Origin: Macrosoma leucophasiata
Taxonomy: Eukaryota > Arthropoda > Insecta > Lepidoptera > Hedylidae
Assembly: GCA_036365455.1 (NCBI GenBank)
Contig: JAWQUS010000002.1
Span: 4,712,001-4,776,000, forward strand
DNA: 64,000 bases
Direction of reading: 5' to 3'
Shown: positions 12,601-22,556 of the stretch, in pieces
How the letters are laid out: every line of letters begins with the position of its first letter
Position numbering within the stretch: position 1 is the first letter of the stretch
The notes under the pieces: generated by a model
Databases searched by the model: none
What the model was told of the DNA's origin: nothing
The model's input: the letters and a program-made list of their open reading frames with translations, nothing else
Made by a program: the position numbers and the translations under genes

Positions 12601-15600
12601 TTTGAACATGGCTCTATATATAAACTTTAGATTTAGTGAAAGTAACCACCGGGTTGCAACGTATCTCCCATATCTTAATCTGACGCGCTCGAGTAAATAC
12701 ACAAAAAAATTGCACTGGTGCTCCCGTACTACATATAGGCCTTACCGAAAACATGATTAGATATTTGACAATTAACCTTGTTAATTGTTTTATATTATTT
12801 CGCATTAACACATGCTTGTGAAATATATTTTATTTAAAGAAAAATGGAAAAAAAAAATTGACTTCAGGCGAGACTCGAACTCGCGGCCTACTGGGAATCT
12901 AGTCCAGCCGCTCTTCCAATTGACTTCTACCATAAAACAATGCAATAAATGTGAAGGAAAGATTTGACAAATCTGACAGGACTTCAGTAGCTCAATTGGA
13001 AGAGCGGCTGGACTAGATTCCCAGTAGGCCGCGAGTTCGAGTCTCGCCTGAAGTCAAAATTTCTTTCCATTTTTCTTTAAATAAAAAAACGAACCTTGTT
13101 AAGTTAATTTCTTACGTGGCCAGGGCCGCGTTCTTCCAAGGTCAGATCGAGCAGCCAGTGCGCAGTCTGACGAGCCTGCTGACACACGAAGATATCCCCG
13201 TGCTCGTCGCCGTCAACTCCAATGGCGTCTACGTCATCGACGACACTGAGAGCGTAAGTTCATGCAGTGTCGCAGGGATAGGGAGGCATACTTAAATGTC
13301 TTTGCCTTTGGCGGCGTCGTGTGGCAGGTTGGTCACTTCCCTCTAAAATGGTCGAGGAGGGCAATGGCTGTCACATGCGTCATACTCGTGAACGGGTGCT
13401 GTTGGTGGGGACTGGTCTGTTCTGGTTTGCAGGAGCTACATCACATTTAGTGGAAAGCAGTTTATTTGCATCTATGCTATGGAAGTTCACATTATTTGAT
13501 TTTTCACGACAATGTGTACTAGATTTAAGCTCTCATTTAAAAGAGCTCTTACTGAGTTTGTTGGGTAGCGGAGTTCTTCTCAGTAGTGACTGCACTTGGA
13601 ACTCTGCTAAGTGAATAACTTTGATCTTGACGAATAAGTTTTTCTTTTTCTTTATTTATCATCATTGATAAATAAAGAAAAGTTGGCCTATGTTCAGCAG
13701 TGGACGTCTTATGGCTGATATGATGATGATCATCATTGAAGGAATTGAAAATGTTTGTGATTATTATATTTTAACTAAGTAGTTTAATTCGAAATTTTAA
13801 TTTCCTATTATTATATGATTTTGCTTTTACTATATGTAATGGTTATTCACTCTAGGTATTTTATGATTGCTTGACGTTTTGAAAGTATCTGTAAAGATCT
13901 ATTCGAAATAAAAATATGTTCTATTCTTTCTATTCTATTCTAATCTATTCTATTCTATACAGGCATTGATATAAGATACTTAAATTGTGCAGTATTTTCT
14001 TTTTTTTTGATGGTAGGGGGCTGACACAAAAAATGTATGTATGTATGTATCTTCACGCCAGGCCCCTAACGGGGTAGGCAGAGAGTGTAGAGCGCCAGAT
14101 ATCCCAGTCCTGACAAACCTCTCGTGCCTCGTCTACCTTCATCATTCTCTTCATACATGCACGCCGATTTCTAAGACTTTTGACCCCACCATCAGACAGA
14201 ACTCGACCTATTTAGTCATGGTAGGTCAGTCTTGGTCTTCCTGGGCCATGAAAGCAATGACAAAAAAGTTCATGATTAATATACTTAGAAATTCCCAATT
14301 TTAGAGCATCAAGAAGTCTTAATCCGGCACTGCCTAGATCTTCAGCTGACAGCACTACCATTTAGTGGTCTACACATTATTTAGTTAATTCAGTAGTTAC
14401 CTTGCCCTTGGACTTCGAATTCCGTCTCTGGAGTTTTAAAAAATATCAGCGTTCTGCTTTTATGGAACGTTTTTTGGCGCCATGTCCAAGTTTGTATTAA
14501 GGTATTAGTTAATTAATATTTTAAAGTTGTTTTTGACCTATATTGTATATATATATATATAATTGTCTTTCTTTCCTTCCGCCACAGACTGTACTCCTGG
14601 GTTTACTCTACGAGGAGTTATCATGGGACATAGGTCTACCATCCGATGACAACGAAGACTGTCTGCCATGTCTCTTCCTGCAGTTCATGGTTGTCGAGAA
14701 CGGGTTGCGCGTATCCAAAATACTTCAGGTTGGTTTTTATTTCAGAATCAGAATCAGAAATTCATTTATTCATTTAGGGTGGCAGGCACCTCCTATGACC
14801 AAACAAAATTTAAAAGTTAAAGTGAAAAACAATTGATCACATGTCAAACAAGCTAAAAAATATATATACATCTTTGGATGCTTTCTCAAATCTCAATCTC
14901 AAAAGGCTCAAAAGTCAAGTCTCACAAAGCTGCTCTTGCAGATTCATAGCACTCCTCGAGTACTCATGAACTTAATAACAATTATATAATTTTTACTGGT
15001 GGTAGAGCTCCAGTGACGGCGCTCGCGGGCGTAGGCACCACCGCATTACCTAATATACTTGCCGCTAAATGGTAGTGTTCATCACTATCGTGTTCCGGTC
15101 AGGTGGTAATGTACGGCCCTGTAATTTCCGGCACAGAGGCATAACACCTAATGTCTCAAGAGTGGCAGCGCATCTGCATTTTGACCTCTGGTCATTGTGT
15201 GGTTGTCTATAGGCTGCAGTCATCACTTAACATCAATGTGAACTGCATGCTTGTTTGCCACTCTTATTACATAAAAAAAAAAAAAAAAAAAATCTACCTC
15301 GTCCTTTTTTTTGAGAACTAATGTATGTTTATAGCGTACAGTGTCCATGAAGAAATATTTCACATTGAGCTTAGGAAAGAGATAATTGGTTAATTTCGGC
15401 TTCGAAGTGCATTATCTCTGCCGTACGATACTAGTATCTACTAGAAACTAAACCGTCACTGGAGCTTTTTTAAGTTATTAAAGTGACAAACAAGCATGCA
15501 CTTCACATTGATGTTAAGTGATGACTGCAGCCTATAGATACACACACAAAGACCTAGGTCAAAATGCAGATGCGTTACCACTCTCGAGGCCTAAGGCCTA

Positions 15601-18600
15601 TTATGCCTCTGTGCCGGAAAGGAGATGTTGCAAACATGTATGGACCTCCGGCCATGTATTGTACACAATATCATTAACAAGCAAAATCAATATAAAAACG
15701 TTTTTAACTGCATATATTCACTTATTTAGCTTTGTTTGCAGTTTCAAGACATTATTCGCAGTTAGAATTGCAACTCAAAACCAAGATGGCTAATATGGCG
15801 GGCGATGTCATTTTGACAAATTCCACTCATATTCATATTGAAAATTATAAAATCGTTTGAAGTAAATGTGGTTGTAACTCTAAAATAATTCTTGAATAAA
15901 TTAATTGTATTTTTTTCGGATTCTTCTTTAATTTACCCATTTTTTCAGGTACTGTACGTACCAGAGCCGAGCTCGCAACATCTCCTTTAAAGTTCTCGTT
16001 CATATTAGGTAGCACTCCTTCCCTTTATTCTCCATGCATGTAACGTCACTATTTCTCAGGTATTCTCAAGGCAGGCCATAATGATGGACACGCTCATCGA
16101 GCACTTCGCGGGCGAGTACCGCAAGCGGCTCGGCCAAGAGACTCCCAGTGACCACGCCAATTATGACTACCACTCAGGTATGTTTGTAAAGGTTAACTAC
16201 ATGACGACACTAGACACTTATGGTGAGATTCACAGACCGCACTACGACTTTACTTTGAGCAAAGTATGCTTAGAACTGTCAGAAATGTATGGGTTTTGAC
16301 AGTTCGAAGCGTACTTTGCTCGAAAGTAAAGTTGTAGTGCGGTCTGTGAATCTCCGGCTCTGCGCGGCCCGATAAAAGTGTCGCTAATTTCGAACTTGTG
16401 CGAAATTTAAGCTAGACTTTACTAACTTGTATAGGTACCAGTACGCAAGTTGAACGCAGATCTTCATCTGGTCAAACGCAGTTATTGTCACCGGTGGTAT
16501 GAAGTAATATGTGAGAGCGAAAGAATCTCAGCAATGATTGGCGTATTGCGCGATGTTTGATTACCGGCAATGATGATTTAATCTGCTTTCCCGCTATGAG
16601 TCCATACTAGCGTTTATCCAGCGTCGATGTTCGGTGAACGTATGTGCGATGTGCCGCGTGCCTTTCCGATTATCCGTTTTCTGTAACCGATAAATTATGT
16701 GATGTTAGCGCCAAGCTAATGAAGCGTGCAGGTAACTGAAGAGAAAATGCGGGGACAACGCTACGCATTGTCGCGGCCTCTGTGCTGAGCATTCCTTCAT
16801 TGAACGCCTACGCTGAAAAATCGAATGACTGAGCACTTAACGCTTTGTTTTGAACTACAGTCTCTACTTTAGTAAATGGGCAATTCTACACATACAGCTA
16901 AATCTATACAAATAAATAAAATTGAAGTGTCTGTTTGTAGTCTATAAATAGCCGCTTTTTACTTAATACAAATGTATGTATTACATAAATTATATACACG
17001 TAACATAATAGGTAGGGGAAAAAGTCTTTTCGCATTATAGTATGTATGAACTTGTAATAAAATCTCTTTGGCTGTAGTATTTGTATCTGACTGGTTTTGG
17101 TATCATTGAAAGTTAAAATTTTAAAGAACATAATTCCAAATTCAAATTAGGCAAATGTGTGATTTTCATTTATTTTTCGTACTGTCAAGATGAGTGAATC
17201 TAATGAAGAAATTCGATACATTTTAAAATTTTACTACAAAAAAGGTAAAAATGCAACCCAAGCCGCGAAAAAAAATTGCAATGTTTATGGACCTAGTGCA
17301 GTGTCTGTGAGAGTAGCACAAATTTGGTTTAAGCATTTTCAATCCGGAAATTTTGATGTCAAAGATGTACCTCGCTCTGGTCGCCCTGTTACGGATAAAA
17401 TGGATGCCATTTTTTAAAAAGTGGAGCAAGTTCGACATATCACTAGTTACGACGTAGCTGAAGAACTGAGAATTGATCACAAAACAGTTTTGGCGCATTT
17501 GAAAAAAGCTGGGTACAAAAAAAAGCTGGATATTTGGATACCTCACGAACTCACTGAAAGAAACCTAATGAACCGTGTACTCATTTGTGATTCTTTATTA
17601 CGACGTAATGAAACCGAATCATTTTTGAAGAAGCTGATAACTGGTGATGAAAAGTGGATCACGTACGACAAGAACGTGCGAAAAAGGTCGTGGTCAAAGG
17701 CCGGTCAGGCTTCACAGACTGTGGCGAAACCCGGGTTAACTCGCAATAAGGTGATGTTGTGTGTGTGGTGGGATTGGAAGGGCATTATTATTCATTATGA
17801 GCTATTACCACCAGGCAGGACTATCGATTCTGAACTCTACTGCGAACAACTGATGAGATTAAAGCAAGAAGTTGAGAGAAAGCGGCCGGAATTGATCAAC
17901 AGAAGGGGTGTGGTGATTCATCATGATAACGCTAGACCTCACACATCTATAGCCACTCAGCAAAAATTAAGAGAGTTTGGCTGTGAGGTGTTAATGCATC
18001 CGCCGTATAGTCCTGACCTTGCACCTTCAGATTTCCACCTGTTTCGGTCTCTTCAGAATTCTTTATGCAATGTTAGGTTAAAATCACGAGAGGACTGCCA
18101 AATCCACTTGTCGCGGCAAAGGCCTTTCCATATTTTGATGAGAAGTCCCAAAATTTTTATAGCAATGGGATCATGTCCCTACCTACAAGATGGCAAAAAG
18201 TTATCGAACAAAATGGTACATATATACTTTAGTTAAATTTAAATAAACTATATTAAAAAATGTTTTGAATTATCTTAAAAAATGCGAAGAAACTTTTTCC
18301 CCAACCTAACAAAACCATTTTTTTAAATTTTTGTCTGTCTGTCCGTCTGTCTGTCTGTCTGTCTGTCTGTTTGTTCCGGCTAATCTCGGGAACGGCATGA
18401 CCGATTTTGACGGGATTTTCACTGGCAGATAACTTATGTAATAAGGAGTAACTTAGGCTACTTTTATACTAGCTGCGCCCACAATTTCGTCCGGGTAGGT
18501 ACTGAAGAATCATAAATTTTTCACGCGGACGAAGTCGCGGGCACAGTTAGTTACTAATAATTGTTGAGCATCTTATTTTGACACAGAACGATGTGCAAAG

Positions 18601-18852
18601 CGATTCCGCTCTATCATCCAGTGCTGGATTCATGTCGGGACCTAAATGAAAAACGTGCTTTTTCCAGATTCAGGCAGTATTTCTCTGCCGCCGCTATCTC
18701 GTCCAGATTCCCCGCAGCGGCGATTGGCGACGAAGTTGTCACGGCTGGCGCTGGCCACACACGACGGCCGCGGGCACCTGTTGGGCGGCGCCGGCGACTG
18801 GACCTCCGCCCTGCATCATCCCCATCCCTCCTGGATACTGCCCAAGCATTGA
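6698..18852 (+). CDS. FRMD8: FERM domain protein 8 / bili homologue
   Basis: Exons: 6698-6825, 7387-7604, 7932-8057, 8307-8546, 9018-9183, 10311-10472, 11266-11472, 13124-13253, 14588-14728, 16060-16177 and a last one from 18587. The first ten join in phase (545 codons) with GT/AG borders. Residues 1-173 are a Ser-rich lead (SSGSTASSSTVSS). The FERM region follows: VTCIYLMSRTAV, FALWMCSPLL, EIQLKPHHYP, LQRNVFFPK, LLYEEARHNVVTGRYP, RIQLGPYDPHRHT, LPTYGAAFFQGQIEQP, VLLGLLYEELSWDI. These blocks match FRMD8, which in animals binds iRhom proteins and stabilises the TACE sheddase complex; fly bili modulates Wnt/Wingless signalling. The start is the first in-frame ATG of exon 1. The C-terminal exon holds ATKLSRLALATHDGRGHLLG in a frame that does not follow cleanly from the exon before it (see findings). 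Introns carry Helitron, mariner, SINE and MITE insertions. Confidence 0.9.
6870..7250. repeat. Family L repeat (ends ggttccgta / tacggaacc), intronic
   Basis: It starts agggttccgtacct and ends ggtacggaacccttcg, giving inverted termini. A longer relative lies at 9207-9840. A ctgtctgtttgtctgtc tract sits near the left end. It lies within FRMD8 intron 1. Confidence 0.65.
9207..9845. repeat. Family L repeat, longer copy, intronic
   Basis: It begins agggttccgtagt, carries ctgtctgtctgtctgtccg, and ends actacggaaccctac followed by a GC-rich tail. Its ends match 6870-7250. It lies in the FRMD8 intron after the exon ending at 9183. Confidence 0.65.
9870..10135 (+). repeat. tRNA-derived SINE (family S2)
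   Basis: The head carries a B-box-like ttcgattcccgggt, and the body has tttatctctggttctattgg, ggctcgccacctgt and ttcggggattacaggcgtga. The same order occurs at 27012-27275 and, reversed, at 38045-38345 and 53163-53485. The head is degraded in this copy. Confidence 0.75.
10474..10614 (-). mobile_element. Jockey-type LINE 3' tail, intronic
   Basis: The complement of this stretch matches the end of the LINE at 46829-47420: ctggcagcgcgttgg, caaatgttcataggcgatgg and gaccacttcgcatcaggtg, followed by a short A-rich tail. It is a 5'-truncated insertion in the FRMD8 intron, one or two bases after the exon ending at 10472, so the repeat abuts the donor site. Confidence 0.7.
10707..10970 (+). repeat. 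SINE-like family S1, near full length
   Basis: It starts actggtggtagagctccagtg and ends near gtcacttcatgacataaaac. Block order is as in the reference copy at 14995-15291. It lies in an FRMD8 intron. Confidence 0.75.
10985..11185 (-). repeat. Family O repeat, intronic
   Basis: The complement holds gtgacgtttgtccaccatt and gaccaataccggactatcag, shared with 1-175 and 26055-26232. It lies immediately upstream of the FRMD8 exon that starts at 11266. Confidence 0.55.
11546..11800 (-). mobile_element. Helitron-like fragment
   Basis: It reads actagctgttgcccgcggct, i.e. on the minus strand it ends in the CTAGT terminus preceded by a GC-rich hairpin, as Helitrons do. The body includes aaatttcatcaaaatccg, common in lepidopteran Helitrons. 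Non-autonomous; FRMD8 intron. Confidence 0.65.
11908..12124 (+). repeat. SINE-like family S1, internally shortened
   Basis: It starts actggtggtagagcaccagtg and ends gtttgccacttccataagat plus an A run. The segment between gcatctgc and ttgtttgccac is deleted relative to the full copy. Confidence 0.75.
12171..12738. repeat. MITE family G with long inverted ends, copy 1
   Basis: The left end (gtagtaggggagcccgagag, then cgcgtcagataaagatatag) is mirrored by the right end (taatctgacgcgct, then gtgctcccgtactac). The inverted ends are about 70 bp and the interior folds on itself. The second copy is 29898-30478. Inserted in an FRMD8 intron; non-coding. Confidence 0.75.
12785..13091. repeat. Inverted dimer of tRNA-like SINE units, copy 1
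   Basis: Two tRNA-like units face each other: complement of the unit at about 12860-12925 and the direct unit at about 12982-13057. The direct unit folds as a tRNA: acceptor ACTTCAG/CTGAAGT, D stem GCTC/GAGC, T arm GCGAG-TTCGAGT-CTCGC. The element is flanked by an 11-bp direct repeat aaccttgttaa at 12774-12784 and 13092-13102. The right border lies about 30 bp before the FRMD8 exon at 13124. Relatives: 27578-27966, 36240-36501 and a half at 43245-43350. Confidence 0.8.
13672..13738 (+). repeat. RTE/SINE-like 3' tail with ATGATG run
   Basis: It contains ggcctatgttcagcagtgga followed by gctgatatgatgatgatc, a tail found widely at the 3' end of RTE-type elements in Lepidoptera. A related phrase is in the palindrome at 30631-30804. 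Confidence 0.5.
13919..13962. repeat. Microsatellite, (TTCTA)n
   Basis: Repeats of ttcta, imperfect, over about 44 bp in an FRMD8 intron. Confidence 0.8.
14040..14250 (+). repeat. Interspersed repeat, family M
   Basis: It reads cttcacgccaggcccctaac, ggggtaggcagagagtgtag, then cctcgtctaccttcatcatt. It recurs at 34955-35106, 37838-37950, 54715-54830, 59853-60056 and, reversed, 42425-42475. Class unknown; FRMD8 intron. Confidence 0.7.
14738..14870 (-). mobile_element. LINE 3' tail ending in (TGATTC)n
   Basis: The complement reads ggaggtgcctgccaccctaa, atgaataaatgaatttctga and then TGATTC repeats. The same tail lies at 22779-22984 on the plus strand. A simple-repeat tail and truncation point to a LINE. 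It begins about ten bases after the FRMD8 exon ending at 14728. Confidence 0.65.
14995..15291 (+). repeat. SINE-like family S1, reference full copy
   Basis: About 297 bp from actggtggtagagctccagtg through ccgcattacctaatatactt, cactatcgtgttccggtcag, gcacagaggcataacaccta, gtgtctataggctgcagtca-type blocks, to gcttgtttgccac and a long A run. The A tail indicates retroposition. I see no clear Pol III A and B boxes, so the origin of the head is uncertain. More than twenty partial copies occur in this window. Confidence 0.8.
15345..15425 (-). repeat. Family O repeat, short fragment
   Basis: It shares the cggcttcg, agagataa and attgagc blocks with 10985-11185 and 23995-24130. Diverged. Confidence 0.4.
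15478..15617 (-). repeat. SINE-like family S1, partial, abutting a MITE
   Basis: The complement of the S1 3' half (gcttgtttg... through gtgccgg). It ends exactly where the family F MITE begins at 15618; the rest of the SINE is not found beyond the MITE. Confidence 0.7.
15618..15988. repeat. MITE family F (ends AAAGGAGATGTTGC), copy 1
   Basis: Inverted ends aaaggagatgttgc and gcaacatctccttt bound about 370 bp. Shared internal phrases include gtatggacctccggccatgt and caactcaaaaccaagatgg. Copies: 22054-22525 and 62317-62795. It lies in the FRMD8 intron about 70 bp before the exon at 16060. Confidence 0.85.
16224..16351. repeat. Fold-back MITE family H, copy 1
   Basis: Arms of about 57 bp (gagattcacagaccgcacta... 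and ...tagtgcggtctgtgaatctc) flank a short centre. Relatives: 30828-31060 and a half copy at 40122-40170. It lies in the last FRMD8 intron. Confidence 0.75.
16352..16900. other. FRMD8 intron, nothing recognised
   Basis: About 550 bp between a fold-back MITE and a Helitron with no shared repeat and no frame like FRMD8. Any small missing exon needed to reconcile the C-terminal frame could lie here, but I could not identify one. Confidence 0.3.
17011..18306 (+). mobile_element. mariner-family DNA transposon, copy 2
   Basis: Ends ggtaggggaaaaagtctttt and the complement of ggttggggaaaaagtttctt lie between TA dinucleotides at 17009-17010 and 18307-18308. It is the longest and best preserved mariner here and is inserted in the Helitron above. 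Confidence 0.95.
17190..18236 (+). pseudogene. mariner transposase, nearly intact (copy 2)
   Basis: The frame starts MSESNEEIRYILKFYY with the N-terminal DNA-binding helices and DVPRSGRP. It then hits TAA at 17415-17417 where other copies have GAA. The frame resumes at once and runs through ITGDEKWITYD, WWDWKG, HHDNARPH and YSPDLAPSDFHLF, giving all three catalytic aspartates in the D,D34D order of mariner. A frameshift near 18115 scrambles the last ~40 residues after CQIHLSR. One nonsense and one frameshift make it inactive. Confidence 0.93.
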
Positions 18853-19254
18853 TAACCTCTACAAACTAACTCCAACCTATCGACTAAGTAAAAACCACGG
18901 AATAGATAAATAAGGATGGAAAGGCCTTTGCTTCAATTTAGTATTAGAACCAGTGTCGCCGCTTTTCTCCCACCATGCAATTTCTTACACAAATGTAACA
19001 CCATCTCGACAATCACCCACACATTAATCTCAGGGCAGCTATTCGTTTGCGTAAGTTTGCATACTAAGATGTAACGCCCGTAGACAATTAACACTCGCAC
19101 GCACACAACAATATACTCACCAATAAACTATTCGAAGTGTAGCGAACGCATTACATGCTGTACATTGCCAGCGGAGACAGTAATAGCGTTAATTGAGCGA
19201 GTGCTTAGCGAGCAATGTATTCGCTAGCAGTAACGTTTAAATAATGCAGTTTTA
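18853..19254. other. Region downstream of FRMD8, probable 3' UTR then intergenic
   Basis: Follows the putative FRMD8 stop at 18850-18852. An AATAAA occurs near 19122 and could serve as a poly(A) signal, which is not provable from sequence. No repeat is recognised. Confidence 0.35.
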
Positions 19255-20761
19255 GTTATAGACCAGTAGCGGTGTTGTCAACTCCAGCAAAAGTTTTTGA
19301 GTCCTCCATCCACAAGTGCATATACGAACAAATACAAAGTTATCTTGTAGATCAACAACATGGTTTTCGGCCATCTAAGAGCACCGCATCTAATTTACTT
19401 AGTTTCATTACCTATGTTGTCCCAAAATTAGATTCAGGCACACAGGTTGATGCGATATATTTTGATTTTAAGAAAGCTTTTGACTCAGTAAACAACGACG
19501 TCTTACTCTTGAAGTTATCTCGCATGGGTTTCACTCCACACTTGCTTCAATTCTTCGCAAGTTATATGGAAGACCGACAGCAATTTGTGGAGTATGCGGG
19601 ATGCGAATCCCAACTTTATTTTACTAGATCTGGCGTGAGTCAAGGTTCCAATCTTGGTCCTCTTGAATTTATAATAATGGTCAATGACCTACCAGAGGTA
19701 ATAAATCATGCATCTTGCCTTCTTTTTGCAGACGACCTTAAATTAATATATGAGGTAAAGGATAGGAATGACTGTGAGCTTCTTCAGAGTGACATTGATA
19801 GCGTTGTTGAGTGGAGTCGAGCAAACTATTTGTATTTTAATGAGTCGAAGTGCTCAATGATGACGTATTCCCGGTCGCTAACACCTATAAAATTTGAGTA
19901 TAAGATGGATGCAGTGCCACTTAAACGTATCTCCAAAGTGCGAGACCTGGGAGTCATCATGACGGACCAGTTGGTATTTCGCGAACATGTAGTTGATGTT
20001 TGTAAAAAAGCGTACAGAAATCTGGGTTTTGTACTGAGGCAAGTGCACACTTTCACAAACATAAACGCAGTGAAGGCATTATACGATACCCTGGTTAGGA
20101 GTCATCTCGAGTTTAATGCAGTCGTCTGGGCTCTTCATGAAGCTAAATATACCGCTATGATAGAGCGCATACAAAATAAATTCACTCGTTATTTGTACTT
20201 AAAGCTATACGGTGTATATCCCTTTTATCCTCTAATGTATCCTACCTTATTTGTGCTAGGTATGGTTGGCTATAACCAAGTAGAGGTGAGACAGAAATTT
20301 GCTCTGGCTCTAATATTTTTTAAAGTTATAAGAGGTAAGGTGACCGATGCAAATATTCTTTCAAAAATGAATCTATCCGTACCTGATAATTATGCCTCCC
20401 GTCGGCGGCGGCCGAAGTTGTTTATGATACCGCGCGGCCGTACCAGTATAGTGAATAAGGCTCCCCTCACGCGAACCTTATCAATCCTCAATGATGTTGC
20501 CGAGTTGACGGACTTGTTCTCATGTTCTTTGTGTGAATTCACAAGGGTGACACATTCTGTCATTTGCTATGGTGCCACATCGAAATGACTTAATATTGCA
20601 TAATTATTATCTTTATTAATTTTAATGAATGTCTATGTTTAAATTTATTTATGTATCCCTAATTCAATCAAATTTTTAATTTAATATTTTATAAATTAGT
20701 AATTTTGTATTTTGCACATTATCGCATTGGGTGCTCCTGTAATGATAATGGTGTTTTTTGA

Positions 20762-20793
<32 letters not shown>

Positions 20794-20795
20794 AG
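19255..20795 (+). mobile_element. Jockey-type LINE, 5'-truncated
   Basis: It begins inside the reverse transcriptase (YRPVAVLSTPAKVFE) and ends with an (ATAA)n tail at about 20760-20795. The simple-repeat tail and 5' truncation are typical of target-primed LINE insertion. It lies between FRMD8 and DRC7. Confidence 0.85.
19257..20588 (+). pseudogene. LINE reverse transcriptase fragment, ORF2 3' part
   Basis: An open frame of about 440 codons copies element RNA into DNA in the active LINE. Seen: QHGFRPSKST, YFDFKKAFDSVN (first catalytic Asp), SGVSQGSNLGPL, and FADDLKLI, in which the usual YADD catalytic pair is FADD. It is followed by the thumb and C-terminal region to TGA at 20586-20588. The endonuclease and the start of the polymerase are missing, so it is a fragment although uninterrupted. 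The clade is judged from the motif set, jockey being most likely. Confidence 0.88.
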
Positions 20796-21040
20796 TTCAA
20801 ATATTCATATTCCTTTGTATATTTATATGTTTTATACAAGTATTATAACAATAAATGTTATTTGTGACTTACCGATCAAAAGATATACCTCCTCGCTTTA
20901 TACTTGAGGTCTGACATTTCATATTACATGTTAAAATTGGCACTACATGGTATTTTACCAAGAGATGCGTCGTTCGAAGCAGTCTACACGACACTACGAG
21001 CGGCGAACGAATGGTTCTGCCGAACTGTGTGTGTACACGC

Positions 21041-21373
21041 ATAGTTGTCGTGCGCTTGCCACGCCCACATTACCATTCCATCTTTATTTATCTATTCCGT
21101 GGTAAAAACTAATCCCCTTATTCATAAACGTACATTAGAATTGAACTGCGCATAGTTGTCGTGCGCTTGCCACGCCCACATTACCATTCCATCTTTATTA
21201 ATCTATTCCGTGGTAAAAACTAATCCCCTTATTCATAAACGTACATTAAAATTGAACTGCGCATAGTTGTCGTGCGCTTGCCACGCCCACATTACCATTC
21301 CATCTTTATTTATCTATTCCGTGGTAAAAACTAATCCCCTTATTCATAAACGTACATTAGATACGTTTGAGCT
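21041..21373 (+). repeat. Tandem triplication, 111-bp unit
   Basis: The phrase atagttgtcgtgcgcttgcc recurs at 21041, 21152 and 21263, i.e. exactly every 111 bp. The units are almost identical. Each ends in ccccttattcataaacgtac, which is the left inverted end of the MITE that follows. Confidence 0.93.
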
Positions 21374-21482
21374 ATAGAATGCTCTGTCTTTGTCACTTGC
21401 ATTTGTCAAATGTGCAGGGTAGAAAAAGACAAAGGAGAGTTAGTAACGCTTTAGCTAAAATACGTTTATGAATAAGGGGGTA
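21338..21482. repeat. MITE with ends CCCCTTATTCATAAACG
   Basis: Left ccccttattcataaacgta and right tacgtttatgaataaggggg are inverted. The interior is about 100 bp. The left end has been copied upstream as part of the 111-bp tandem units. Confidence 0.75.
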
Positions 21483-22053
21483 AGTCAATACTCAATACTT
21501 TATTGCACCATAATGTACCTAAGTCTGTAGTGATAAAGCATTAATAACGACTTCAAATTATACTCGTAATGTAGCGAGATTGATAGTGCGTTTCTTAAAC
21601 CTCCTACTGGGCGGCATTGAGATCTAATGACTGAGATACCATCGCCCGACGTCATTCACAGTGTTCTCGGATATTGCGCCAGTATTAAAAAGTGATATCT
21701 TATCTACGTAATGTTTTTCTCAACCATAAGATTTTATTAAAGAGTAACCTAAAGTAATTAGCCAGAAGAGAAAAGTTTAGGTAGCAGTAGCATTAAATAT
21801 AACTCTTCTAAATCGCACTCACGTATGACTAAATTAAAAAATCAAAAAGGATAATTAATTAACAAGTATATTTAATCTTGAGATGGTTTTGATTTTTAAG
21901 GATTAGTTATAAACACTAATGGCGACAGTACAATTTACTCATTCAATTCGACCAAGTATATATGCTGTAATGTAAGCTGAGGGCTGTAATGTAATATCTA
22001 ACTCGTTACATACATAATTGAATCTCGAATAGTGACTCATTTTTTTTTATTCC
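21483..22053. other. Intergenic, nothing recognised
   Basis: AT-rich stretch with no recognised gene or repeat shared elsewhere in the window. Confidence 0.3.
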
Positions 22054-22525
22054 AAAGGAGATGTTGCAAAAATGTATGGACCTCCGGCCATGTATTGTAC
22101 ACAATATCATTAACAGGCAAAGTCAATATAAAAACATTTTTTACTGCATATTTTCACTTATTTAGCTTTGTTTGCAGTTACAAAACATAATTTGCAGTTA
22201 GAATTGCAACTCAAAACTAACATGGCGAATATGGAGGGCGATGTCATTTTGACATTTTCATTTTTAAAATTGTATTTTGATTATAGAACTTGGAGAAAAA
22301 AGTAATATTTTCTAAATACTATCAAAATCGATTGATCCCAAGTGTCGGCTGTATCGCCGCCATGTTTAACATAGTTGAAAATGATAAAATCGTTTGAATT
22401 AAATGTGGTTGTAACTCTAAAATATATTCTTGAATAAATTAAAAGTATGTTTTTAGATTCTTCTTTAATTTACCCATTTTTTGAGGACGTGTACGAACCA
22501 GGGCCGAATTCGCAACATCTCCTTT
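22054..22525. repeat. MITE family F, copy 2
   Basis: Inverted ends aaaggagatgttgc and gcaacatctccttt, about 470 bp. It keeps an internal stretch (ctgtatcgccgccatgttta) that is also present in the copy at 62317-62795 but missing at 15618-15988. Confidence 0.87.
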
Positions 22526-22556
22526 ATTATTATTTTACCTAGTAAGAATATTTTGG

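Larger units (their letters stand above)
16901..18553 (+). mobile_element. Helitron-like element split by mariner copy 2
   Basis: Left part 16901-17008 (ctatacaaataaataaaatt, agccgctttttactta) and right part 18309-18553 (tttttgtctgtctgtccg, aatctcgggaacggcatgac, cgcggacgaagtcgcgggca, then cagttagt) align end to end with the uninterrupted copy at 63266-63600. The usual CTAGT terminus has drifted to TTAGT. Non-autonomous. Confidence 0.75.

Noticed and set aside
12982..13057. Functional tRNA gene
   Set aside because: It folds as a tRNA, but the anticodon stem pairs poorly, the same unit recurs with a shared tail inside inverted dimers, and direct repeats flank the whole dimer; it is a SINE head.
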